A stretch of 64,000 nt of DNA. Origin: Tricholoma matsutake (Eukaryota; Basidiomycota; Agaricomycetes; Agaricales; Tricholomataceae). A program made the position numbers and the translations under genes. The notes beneath the pieces are model-generated. The model was not told where the DNA came from. It saw only the letters and a program-made list of their open reading frames with translations, and searched no databases. The stretch spans positions 1,798,001-1,862,000 of the forward strand of contig AP026550.1 of assembly GCA_026075535.2 (NCBI GenBank), read 5' to 3'. Below are positions 45,906 through 55,772 of the stretch, piece by piece (positions within the stretch are counted from its first letter, which is position 1; each line of letters begins with the position of its first letter).

Positions 45906-45968
45906 TGGCTCAACTGGTGGAGTACTTGTTTGGTTGTGACTTCCTACCCAATGTCTGTGGTTCAATCC
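45906..45968 (+). repeat. tRNA-like A and B boxes, candidate SINE
   Basis: TGGCTCAACTGG (45906-45917) fits the A box and GGTTCAATCC (45959-45968) the B box, spaced 41 bp. No cloverleaf with pairing acceptor ends is visible, so a working tRNA is unlikely. Confidence 0.45.
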
Positions 45969-46518
45969 TTTGTCTGTACACATTTATTTTGTAGGCACTT
46001 GGTAAAAATGGCACCCAGTCCAACAGTGCTTGGGCTTTGCTCCAACAATAATTCAACTTCATTGTTGAATTGTACTATGGGCAGACTTGGAGTCCACTTG
46101 GGTTAATGGAGTCCAGGTAGGGGACTGTAAAGTACTGGTGGTTCCTGTTGCCGTTGCCACCTAAGAAGAGAACCTATCACCACCCAGCAAGCAGGGGATC
46201 ACAGGAGTGGTGTAGGGCATGGGTGGGGTAGTAAGAGGGTTTGGGTGTGTCACTTGGTGGATGGGTGATGTCAGTAGCAAAAGAATAAGAAACTAAAAAA
46301 GAAGAATTAGTAAAGAAGATAAACATTACAGCAAGAGACTTCCCAGATGACAACTAGTGTTATTTGGGCCACTTGCCTTGCATTCATTCATTTGGGGGGA
46401 GGTGTGTGTGTCATTGGTGGTGAGTGTGGATGGAGGGTAGCATGGGAGTGTGGGTTGACAAGTCTTGTAAACAAACATGTAAACTTTGTGTGATGCAAAC
46501 AAACACATCAATGTGTGA
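45969..46518. other. no gene seen
   Basis: It contains TTCAACTTCATTGTTGAA (hairpin) near 46050 and GGAGTCCA motifs near 46090. No gene is supported. Confidence 0.4.
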
Positions 46519-46961
46519 TGTTATAAGGGCAACCTTAGAGGCCACTTAATTAGTGGACTAGCAAAGGGAAATCTGAAGTCAAAATTATGGTACATATTAC
46601 AGGGAGTGGAGGCGCACCTAGCAAAGGGAAATCTGAAGAGAAAACTCTAAGGACCCCTTTGCCAATGCCTAGTATATGTGAAGATTGCAAAAATCAAATA
46701 ATAGCCTAAAATTTGAAAAGGCGGAGATAGGCAGATCAAGGCCACCAAATGACATCATACCAAGGGGTAGATGTCGGAAAGGGTACTCCACCTCTAAATA
46801 TCAAACTGTCAACATGCACAAATGTGATAGAAAGGGAAATTAATAATAAAATAAGGAAAAATCATAGAAAATGAAGAATAGGAGGAAATGAAGTGAGGAA
46901 AAATATAGGATAAACATAACCAATAGGAGAAACACACAGGGCACTGACTAGTCCCCTTACA
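46519..46961 (-). repeat. 3' LTR of gypsy 3
   Basis: TGTTATAAGGGCAACC to GTCCCCTTACA. It matches 51184-51625 with scattered changes. Confidence 0.9.
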
Positions 46962-46989
46962 TCACTCTAAGATGCATCACCCCAATGCA

Positions 46990-47190
46990 TTCAAAATCAC
47001 ATATGACCAAAGTCAGTGACTTGAATGTGATGCAGTGCAGCAGTGTGCCATCGGTGGAATTCCTTGACTAACCAAGGGGCATTCACATTGGACTTCTTGA
47101 CCCATGAGTTCTCCTCATACCCATAACCCTTCCAGTGCACCAAATACCAGAGTTTTCCTCGATGCAACTGGCTGTCCAAGATTGACTCGA
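46990..47190 (-). pseudogene. gypsy 3 chromodomain
   Basis: ESILDSQLHRGKLWYLVHWK then GYGYEENSWV: a C-terminal chromodomain. It is separated from the rest of the integrase by the solo LTR at 47196-49225. Removing that LTR joins QYEV and ESILDS exactly. Confidence 0.85.
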
Positions 47191-47226
47191 CTTTGTGTTA
47201 CAATCAGGGGATCTGTATGCCAGCAA

Positions 47227-48620
47227 TAGTGTTGTGGGCAATACCTCCCAAAGGTTTTGCCACTCGCCGGCGAGGCGAGACCTCCAGCAAGGTGGCACGG
47301 CGATGCCTGGCAAGACCCCAAATTCCATTTTTTTCACGTATTCTGTATATACAGTCAATTTCCTACATCTAATGAGCATAACAATGAGGTTTCATCCCAA
47401 ATTTCCCCACCAGCATCCTTCTCCTTGCTGAGGTCAAGTTCCTCATCCACTGTTGCTATCACTGTACCCGCCCGAATATTTTCCAGCTCTGACAGGTCAT
47501 ATACCTCATTCAGCGGCACTCCTGGATTCAATCCATCTCCGTCTGCAGGTGCAAATACTTGATCATCCAGCTTATCGAACTCGGCATCAATCTCTTCCAT
47601 AGTGACCCCAGAATCATAATCTTCCAAGTCAAGATTGTCGACTGCCTGAGTAGCTATTGCCTCAGGCAAAGTAAAGGTTTCGAGAAGAACTGCCACTCGC
47701 TCAGCATTGATACCGGGCTGTGTTTGTGTATCCATATGTGCATGCTTTCGTCAAGTGGATTTACCCATTGTTAGGGCAGCTTCGTTAAGTTGTCGTGTAT
47801 AATGGCTTCAGAGCATTCCCAGGGTTTCCAGATGTGGAATAGTAAGCCGAGAGCGCTCACACTCTGCACTCCCCCTAAATTTGAAAAGAATCGTTCGACT
47901 TCGGCTGCATGTGGAACAATGCTGAAGATCTTGATAGCAATGTATTAGAAATCTATGAAAGATGTAGGATCTGTTCGTTATTGATTCAACTGTTGATTTC
48001 ATACCTCAATAGCCAAATATTTGCCCTGTCAACTTCATCTGGACTCATCTCCCGATCAAGGAATGCATCTAATCCTGATGTCTTCCCTTTCTTTGTCACA
48101 ACTACCTGTCCTGCAGGCCCTCTTGCCTTTTTCTGTGCTGGTCCTGGCCCAGGTGTGTCCTCATCATCAGAAACTTGTATGACTTCTATCCCTCCTTTCT
48201 GCATGAGGAATAAACGGGCCTCCCTGCATTCATTTTCAGGCACATTTGGGCAACTATTGGCATCAGACAGGTGTTTTATACACTATACATCACGATGTTC
48301 GATAAGTGGTGCAGTGGCTGGACAGTGATTACATCGCATATGCCACTGTCTAGACTTGGCACTCCTCTCTCCTGTCTTTGTGAAGTGTAGAGACACAAAT
48401 ACATCAGGGAGATGGCCTCCTTTGTTGTTCATAGTAGTGTAGAGAAAATAATGTATTTGATGTACTAAAATTCTACCGCACACGTTGGTTCATAATGGTG
48501 CCTCGAATATATGCTCGCCACCACTCGCCACCCCAATTTGGAAATTTTTGATCGCCAGTGGCGATCGCCACCTGGCACAACCTGGCGAGGCGAGGTGGCG
48601 AGGCTGTGCCAACAACACTA
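47227..48620 (-). mobile_element. hAT element, internally deleted, inside the solo LTR
   Basis: TIR starts are TAGTGTTGTGGGC (left) and TAGTGTTGTTGGCAC (right, inverted). The 8 bp target duplication GCCAGCAA is at 47219-47226 and 48621-48628. The subterminal regions are rich in TCGCC/GGCGA. It holds only the two ends of a transposase gene. Confidence 0.9.
47355..48483 (-). pseudogene. deleted hAT transposase: BED finger plus dimerisation end
   Basis: Minus strand. A BED-type zinc finger starts RQWHMRCNHCPATAPLIEHRD (48300-48360) and is followed by GGIEVIQVSDDED and LDREMSPDEVDRANIWLLRY. Most of the catalytic domain is missing. The end keeps the hAT dimerisation motif PHAAEVERFFSNLGG (47860-47920) and an acidic tail (LDLEDYDSGVTMEEID). 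It cannot be an active transposase; it might still bind DNA. Confidence 0.75.
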
Positions 48621-48900
48621 GCCAGCAAGCTACTTCATTTTTCTTTCCCACTCAACTCAACTCACCCCGACAGAAGACCCCTTGACACCTGGTCCTTGAC
48701 ATCAGATCCATGACATTGGACACCTCATGCCAGGCATGAGGCTTACTTTTCTATTGTTTGTTCTATTATTACTTGACAAGCATCTCGCTTTCCGATTGGA
48801 CAATAAGTAATCTAGAACCATATATAAGCTGTAGCTACACAGTGTAATACTCAGCTTGACCTAATTCAACCAATAGTCTTAAACTCAACCAGAACACTCG

Positions 48901-49180
48901 ACAGCTTAGAAGGCCTCTAGCTGTGATAAACTCAAACTCGACAGTTGGAAAGCCTCCAACTGTGCTACACAACAGTCTACTTAGAAAGCCTCTAAGTATG
49001 GATAGCCGTATTGACTAGGGAAGCACCCAAACCTAAGACAGAACCCAATACAGTTGGAAAGCCTCCAACTGTGCTACACAACAGTCTACTTAGAAAGCCT
49101 CTAAGTATGGATAGCCGTATTGACTAGGGAAGCACCCAAACCTAAGACAGAACCCAATACAGTTGGAAAGCCTCCAACTG
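48901..49180 (+). repeat. 109 bp tandem repeats forming same-loop hairpins
   Basis: Units start at 48942, 49051 and 49160 (partial). Hairpins with 8-9 bp stems and the loop AAGCC are at 48941-48963 (ACAGTTGGA), 48978-48998 (TACTTAGA), 49050-49072, 49087-49107 and 49159-49180. A related one with AGGCC is at 48901-48924. The stems differ but stay complementary. Confidence 0.85.
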
Positions 49181-49230
49181 CGACACGCAAAGCCAAGGCT
49201 GAGTTAAGGACCTATAGTCTTAACACTTCG

Positions 49231-50285
49231 TACTGGGGTTCTCCCTTGATCACTGTAGGTGGGAGTGGTGGATGTGAATGGCATCCTGGGAATGGATCTG
49301 TGGGAGCTGGAAGGAGTTTGATAACATGGAAGACCAGGTGGAGTCTGGACATGGAGGCTGGGAGGTGCAGACAATAGGCATGCATTCCAACACACTTGAC
49401 AATGGGGAAAGGTCCCAGGAAGCGATGGGTGAGTTTCTTGGATGGACATGTGGTGGAGATGTCACTGAAGTCAAGATAAACTCAATCACCAATCTTGTAC
49501 TGAGGGGCCAGAGAATGGTGTTGATTGTAAAAGTGTGCCATGTGACATGTCGTCCTTCACCTTCACTAAGGCTGCCTTTGCCTCCTCCAAGCTATCCCTC
49601 ATGCATTCTGTGAACTCATTCACCATCTTGATGTGTGAGGGAGTGTGGCAAGGCTCAAATCCCATGCATGGATGCCATCCAGTGTCTGAGAGGAAAGGGG
49701 TCTGTTGAGTGGAAGCATGGACATGGTTGTTGTATCCAAACTCAGCCAAGGGGAGAAGATTCTCCCAATTGTCCTGTTGCTCATTGACAAAGATGCAGAT
49801 GTACTGCTCCAGTTCCTGGTTGACTCAATCAGTGTGGCCATCAGTTTGCAGGTGATAGGCAGCCAAACCAAGGAGTTTGATCCCCAGAAGTCGGTACAGC
49901 TCACAAGTGAACTCTGCCATGAACTGAGGGGCACAGTCAGAAAGGAAAGCATCAGGAAGTCCATGTAATTCCACACATGGTGGAGATAGAGTCAGGCAGC
50001 ACCCAGGGCACTGACAGTGGTGTGAGTGGGAATGAAGTGAGCGCATTTCCCCACTGAATCAACTGTGCACATCACCACATCAAACCCATTCGACTCTGGC
50101 AACTCCACCACAAAGTCGACACTGACAACATCCCAACAACTCTCTGGAACAGGAAGAGGGTGTAGCTCGCCAATGGGTTTGCAACAAGGAATCTTGGTGC
50201 ATAAGCAAAGGTCACAAGTACAACAATACTGACCAATGAGCCATGACATTTGTGGCCACCAATAATTCTGTGAGATGAGATTCAA
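49231..50285 (-). pseudogene. gypsy 3 integrase
   Basis: Reading down: NLISQNYWWPQMSWLIGQY, CCTCDLCLCTK (zinc-binding), VVSVDFVVELPESNGFD (catalytic), LHGLPDAFLSDCAPQFMAEF (second Asp present), WLSLDTTTMSMLPL/AEFGYNNHVHASTQQTPF in shifting frames, then LDFSDISTTCPSKKLTHRFL and LHLVFHVIKLLPAPTDPFPG before the insertion point at 49230. Many frame changes. Confidence 0.85.
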
Positions 50286-50443
50286 GGTCTTCCAGCATCC
50301 AGGATGACTGGCAATCTATGAGTCATGGTGTTGGAATATGATGCACCGGTGAAGGTCTGGGTCATTGGGGACATAGATGTGATCCCTGAAATACAACAAG
50401 TCCTCCCCTTCAGCCCACTCTGCTGCAAGGGTGGATCCCTTCC

Positions 50444-51022
50444 TCAGTTATTTAACAGCTCGGGCAACAACATCCTCATGTAAACCGCTATGGTTTGCAT
50501 GACAAATGTTGCATAGGATGTCCCGCTCCTCATGATGCCTTTTAATGCCTGGATGGTGAACAGATCTGGCTGCAACAACACAATGTCTTGATTGTCATCG
50601 CTGCCATCCCCATGGTCTGCACATTGGGAGAGGGCCTTCCACATGCTGCAACCCAGACAGTGGTGCAAGGAGAAGTCAAATCTGGATAGATACAGGGACC
50701 AACAAGCTTGACAATGGTTCAATTTCTTGGCCATCATAAAGTACTCGAGATCTGTCCAAATTTCCACTTTGTGTTGGGCACCCTTGAGGAAGTGTTGCCA
50801 TTCCTTGAGTGTGCGCATTATTGCCAACATCTCCTTGTCATGGATCTTGTAGTTTTGCTCCACAGCACTAAGGCTTTTGGAGTAGAACACAACAGGATGC
50901 CACTTCTGGTCCTCCAGAGACTGGTGACACAAGTTTTTGATCATAGATTTAAGTGAATCAATTTGCATGCATATTCTGGTAATGTCACTTTCAAGTGCAT
51001 CGAGGTGCTCTGATGTGTCCAT
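50444..51022 (-). CDS. gypsy 3 Gag start fused to RNase H
   Basis: A 192-codon open frame starts MDTSEHLDALESDITRICMQ, an N-terminal Gag helix of this clade. After about 35 residues it runs into QKWHPVVFYSKSLSAVEQNY and KVEIWTDLEYFMMAKKLNHC, the RNase H domain. Everything between (rest of Gag, protease, RT) is deleted. The frame is open across the junction. The family motif WTDHxNLE is shortened to WTDLEYF. Confidence 0.75.
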   Translation of the reverse strand: MDTSEHLDALESDITRICMQIDSLKSMIKNLCHQSLEDQKWHPVVFYSKSLSAVEQNYKIHDKEMLAIMRTLKEWQHFLKGAQHKVEIWTDLEYFMMAKKLNHCQACWSLYLSRFDFSLHHCLGCSMWKALSQCADHGDGSDDNQDIVLLQPDLFTIQALKGIMRSGTSYATFVMQTIAVYMRMLLPELLNN

Positions 51023-51183
51023 GGTGCTAGGGGTGTGTTAAGCAAAAATGGTGGTGCACTGAAGGTGGGAGTCTCAGGAATGGTGTGTAGGGAGTCTATG
51101 GAGCTCTGGAAAGTGTTGTCCACTCTATACCTCCCTATCTTGGGCAGCGTGTTCACGATTTCAGGCCTTAGGAGAGAGTTTTC
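51023..51183 (-). other. gypsy 3 leader
   Basis: Non-coding stretch between the Gag start and the 5' LTR. Confidence 0.6.
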
Positions 51184-51625
51184 TACTATAAGGGCAACCC
51201 TAGAGGCCACTTAATTAGTGGACTAGCAAAGGAAAATCCAAAGTTAAAATTATGGTACATATTACAGGGAGTGGAGGTGCACCTAGCAAAGGGAAATCTG
51301 AAGAGAAAATCTAAGGACCCCTTTGCCAATGCCCAGTATATGTGAAGATTGCAAAAATCAAATAATAGCCTAAAAATAGAAAAGGCAGAGATAGGCAGAT
51401 CAAGGCCACTGAATGACATCCTACCAAGGGGTAGATGTCAGAAAGGGTACTCCACCTCTAAATATAAAGCTGTCAACATGCACAAATGTGATAGAAAGGG
51501 AAATTAGTAATAAAATAAGGAAAAATCATAGAAAATGAAGAATAGGAGGAAATGAAGTGAGGAAAAATATAGGACAAATGTAAAAAATAGGAGAAACACA
51601 CAGGGCACTCCCTAGTCCCCTTACA
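51184..51625 (-). repeat. 5' LTR of gypsy 3
   Basis: TATAAGGGCAACCCTAGAGG to TAGTCCCCTTACA. It is followed by a short echo, TCAAGTCCCCTTACA. Confidence 0.88.
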
Positions 51626-51985
51626 TCAAGTCCCCTTACAGATGCAAACAATGTGTATTATGTGTTCATTTACTGTGAAGAAAACATGTACAACTACTAC
51701 AACATATATAAACCCCACCAATTCACATGGCATCCCCCTTGTAGTTAGCTTATTATATATCGTATGTACATTAGTTTATTGTTTTATAGGGTATATAATC
51801 TAAGTGTAAAAAGACCAGTTACAGCCAGTTTTATAACAGTTTTCAAATGTTTTCAAAACAAGTTGACCAGTAACCAAACTGCAGTTTCAGTTACTCACTT
51901 TTTCAGAAAAATGCATCGGACTGAAGCATGGACTGCAGTTCAGTCCAGTTCAGTCTTCAGTCCTATGGATTGAACCTTTAAACAC
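51626..51985. other. no gene seen; TIR-like scrap
   Basis: The first part is AT-rich. AAAGACCAGTTACAGCC to CAGTCCAGTTCAGTC (51808-51958) resembles the inverted-repeat element at 53345-54150. Confidence 0.4.
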
Positions 51986-52860
51986 TTACTCCAGATCAAA
52001 ATTGTTCATCTCCAAGATCAGGGCAAGAAGCTCATGTGCCTGATCACCCAGATCAAGATCTCCAAAGGTGTGTTGAAGATCATTCCTGATGTTTTGATCA
52101 GCAGTCAGCAATGTGGCACTGCTAGATTGAGCTTCAGCATCTCTGGCAGCTTTGCACTCCTGACAAGCTTCTTTGATGTGCATTGCACTATCTCAATATT
52201 CCTGCACTGCTGCTTCTGTGTGCATGACAGTTGGTCCCCCCACCTGGATGATGCTCAGTGGGGACTGGTATATGGGTTGAATGGCATGGGATTAGTGGTT
52301 CTGGGAGGGGGTGCTGATAGGTACATCATCAGCAGTAGGCGGGGTTGATGGTACCTCACAATAGTCATCCCCATCATTGTTGATGAGTGGCATGGGTGAG
52401 GGGGTGGGGTAGGGAATAAATTCAGGATTGACTTGAGGTTCTGGTATGTTCAGTGGAGCATGCCCATCATGACTTTCAAGGAAGTGCACATGGTAGGAGC
52501 TATGTACTTTCTTTGAAGTACAGTTGTAGCAGTGGTATGACTTCAATTTCAGTTCATATCCCACAAGAATGCACTCAACTGACTGTTCAAATATCTTTGG
52601 GTTGTTTTTCTTGGGCACAAGGACAAATGCTCAACATCCAATTTCACACATATAAGAATAATCTGGTTTGCATCCATACCATAGCTCTCAAGGTGTGAGC
52701 TCTTTTAGTAAATGGGTGGTAGTCTTGGCATGCAAATGCACAGCTGTTAAGTAGAACTCATCCCAGAGGAAAGTTGGTAGGCCTGCATATATATGCATTG
52801 TGTGCCTTGGTCATAAGTGTTCTATGCATCCATTCAATGTGTACAATGTGGGCTGAGATA
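51986..52860 (-). pseudogene. copia fragment: integrase C-terminus and linker
   Basis: Minus strand: LPTFLWDEFYLTAVHLHAKT, CKPDYSYMCEIGC, SVECILVGYELKLKSYHCYN, SSYHVHFLESHDGHAP, then a Ser/Pro-rich linker and AFGDLDLGDQ-like text (HTFGDLDLGDQAHELLAL). This is the part of copia Pol between the integrase core and RT. Ends are lost. It belongs to a lineage different from the copia at 38981. Confidence 0.8.
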
Positions 52861-52894
52861 TGTGGAGCAGTGAAACATTGTTCAGTCCCCACAT

Positions 52895-53131
52895 CTTATG
52901 GGTGGAATACCTAAGAGAACACAACAGAGGTCTCCTAGGCCTATATTTTAGTTTATATACTATGTTATATATATTGTACATTGTTGCTACCGACACATGC
53001 ATACATGCATGTACATATTGATGCATGCAAAATAAAATTCTCATGCCTTGCACATGGGCACTATTGAGTGTAATTCGATGTAATAAAATGAAAATGAAAA
53101 ATTTATCATGTAATGGGGCTGTTTCCTAACA
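52895..53131. repeat. partial LTR of the gypsy 1/2 family
   Basis: It runs from TATGGGTGGAATACC to GTTTCCTAACA, matching the right part of the LTR. The left part is missing. Confidence 0.75.
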
Positions 53132-53344
53132 CCACTTCCCCTTTGCCAGTTGTGATACAGGCCATTTATCCTGTTTCTCATGCTTCAAATGGGTAGAACC
53201 ATCAACATACTGTCCTGGCTGTTCAACACCATTGAAGAAGATGTTTTGTGTACTGCAAATTGTACAGTTACATATGACTGGAGGCATGGTGAACTTGGTG
53301 AAGGAAAAGAGGGGGAAAGAATGATAGCTGTTTTGGACTAGTGT
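53132..53344. other. no gene seen
   Basis: Nothing recognisable. Confidence 0.4.
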
Positions 53345-54150
53345 TTAAAGGTCCTGTCCATAGGACCAAAAAAAAGACTGAAACTGGACTGAACAGTACC
53401 AATTAGGACTGGACCAGCGGTCTATTTATGGACCAGTCTTTTGCAGTCCAGTTGCTGGTCTTTCATTTTGGAAGATATTGTAGGACCGCAAAAAGACCGG
53501 TTTAAACCGGTTTCAAAAAGGGTCACATGCGTTACATACCCTTGTAACCATAATTATTATGTTTAATTTGATCTTTGGTTCATCAAAAATGGTTAAGAAT
53601 TGAGAAAGATATGTCCAAATCCATTTGGTACAAGTATTTGTTTCATGCAACTTGTACCAGAATGACTTTGATTCTAACTCACTCTCATTTTGCTTCATTC
53701 TATTTTTGGATATGGAGACTTTAAGTAGGCAAATATGCTCACCATCTATCAATGTAGGGTATGCATCACATAACTTATGGTTGTCACATTACATTTTGCC
53801 CAAGTCTTTTGGAGATGTAATTCAGTTTTGGTCATAGATATGTCAAATCTTCATCAAATCTCTTAAAAATTGGATCAAATGACGGGTATTTACAAGCTCT
53901 ACCGTGTTATATAATTCTTTTAATGTTCCAAGTAATAATAGTTGAGATACAAATGGTTTATATTGGTACAACAAATTTTACACCAAAAAACCAGTCCGAA
54001 CCAGTCTTTTTCCAGTCCATGGACTGCAAAAGACTGGTCCTAGGTGGTCTGGTTCAGTCCCCCCAATATCTGGGTCAGTCCTAGACTGGTTGCGGTTGTG
54101 GTTCCCCCATTTGGAAGTCAAAAAACTGAACTGGACCAGACCTTAACACA
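53345..54150. repeat. inverted-repeat element, GGACCAGTCTTTTGC family
   Basis: Arms GGACCAGTCTTTTGCAGTCC at 53430-53449 and its reverse complement at 54021-54040 enclose about 570 bp of AT-rich DNA. The outer parts also carry ACTGGACCAG/CTGGTCC motifs. MITE-like; exact ends and target duplication were not resolved. Confidence 0.5.
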
Positions 54151-54732
54151 CCATTTCAATAGAAACATCAAAATTGGTTGCTATTGTACCATGCTATGCA
54201 AGAGTCTGATGCCAGTTGGTCACTATCATGAACTGATTGATTTAAACATATGTTTGTTTTTAAAAGGATGCTTCAATCCAAGTGTTCAGTCAACTGCAAG
54301 TCAACTGCAGGTCAACTGCCTTGGAACTTGCCCATTGTGTTATGTATACAGACTTCAATGTATTTCCCTGGCTCCTTTTAAATAATGCTATGAGTGTACA
54401 TCACCTGAGCAGCATCAAACAACACATACTGATTTTCATTGGTACTGAGTTAACACTTACCTCACTCAAGGAACTTACAGTTACACTGCACTTCCAGTTA
54501 TCTTCCAGTTCACAAGTCACTCTGAAAATTTGTACCTAAGTTACATAAATGATGAGCTGACAGGCAATGATCATCATCAGTGGGCTCATCAGGAAACAAA
54601 ATTCAATATCTGGAATGTCACAAACATCAAAGAAAACTTTTGTACAGCTCTATGTCAGGAGTTTAACCATTGGACACATCCTATATCTATTGTTGACCAT
54701 GACCAAGGCTCGACTTATTTTTCTCCTTATCA
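54151..54732. other. no gene seen
   Basis: AT-rich region downstream of the ABP1 stop. It contains the short tandem CAAGTCAACTGCAGGTCAACTGC near 54297. Confidence 0.5.
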
Positions 54733-55605
54733 TCACTCCTGAACCTCTACATAATTTGCTGCATTCGACATCAATATCGAACATTGATAAAACAAAGGGC
54801 CACTTACCAGGAAATAGCCCTGTGTGTCCATGACTATCCTTCCCCTGCCACCAGTCTTCAGATGCGGGCTCAATCTCTGTGATCCTGTCTCCTACACGGA
54901 ATGTTATCTCATTATCCTCTGCCGCATCGTAGCTGCAATGATAGCATAAGACACATCAAACTGGAAAGAATAAAGCACTGACTCATATAATGCAATAGCG
55001 GTGACACCTTCATCGACCACAGCTGGAGTGGGCGTAGGAGGTGCAGGAGGTGCAACTGGTGCTTGGGGTGCAGGAGGCTGTGATGAAAGCAACAGATTAG
55101 GAATGAATCTTTGCACCTTGGTATAAAGCATATTGACTAACAGGTGGGGGAGGGGGAGGTGGAGGGGGAGGAGGTGGAGGGGGAGGGGGAGGGGGAGGTG
55201 GTGGTGGCGGTGGCGGTGGCGGTGGCGGAGGTGCGGCCGCCTCTTCCTCGACCTCAGCATCAGGAGTTTCAATGAGCTCCACATAATTCGCTAGTCATGA
55301 AAGTTAGAAATAGCGGTTTTGAAAAACCAGTGCGCAAATACAAACATGGGAATAAACCACTCTTTCCATTTGACTTAACGCCCGACCACCACCCTTCACC
55401 GACCTCCTCAATCGACTTGATGATCTCCCCCTCAGCAAGATCAATCTCGTTGTCTTCTGCAGCCTGTGATATCAATGTAAGAGTTGTTGCTCTAATGACA
55501 GATCGGAAGATATGCACCTCATACTCATAAATGACGACGGCTGTAATACCTTCATGGGATTGCGCAGGAGCAGCTTGAGCTTCTGCTTCTGGCTCTGGCT
55601 CTGGC

Positions 55606-55637
<32 letters not shown>

Positions 55638-55740
55638 CGGTTCTGGGGTGGCTGCCAATGTAGCTATCTGGTGTTTCGTCTCAGAAGATGCTTGACAAGA
55701 CGTCAAAAATAAACTCACCTTAGCAACAGGTGGTGCTAGC

Positions 55741-55772
<32 letters not shown>

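Larger units (their letters stand above)
47196..49225. mobile_element. solo LTR inserted in gypsy 3
   Basis: It starts TGTTACAATCAGG and ends CTTAACA, about 628 bp once the internal hAT is removed. Target duplications are CTTTG (47191-47195) and CTTCG (49226-49230), differing by one CpG-type change. It contains a TATA-like CATATATAAGC near 48820 and hairpin-rich repeats at 48901-49180. Confidence 0.85.
46519..51625 (-). mobile_element. gypsy element 3 (chromovirus), internally deleted
   Basis: LTRs of 443 and 442 bp flank a shortened minus-strand body: a Gag start fused to RNase H, integrase and chromodomain. RT and protease are absent. It carries a nested solo LTR and hAT element at 47196-49225. 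No target duplication was found. Confidence 0.88.

Noticed and set aside
45900..45975. Functional tRNA gene
   Set aside because: A and B boxes are present but the flanks do not pair into an acceptor stem, and no sensible anticodon arm forms.
48901..49180. CRISPR-like array
   Set aside because: The repeats are tandem 109 bp units inside a eukaryotic LTR; there are no unique spacers of constant length and no cas genes.
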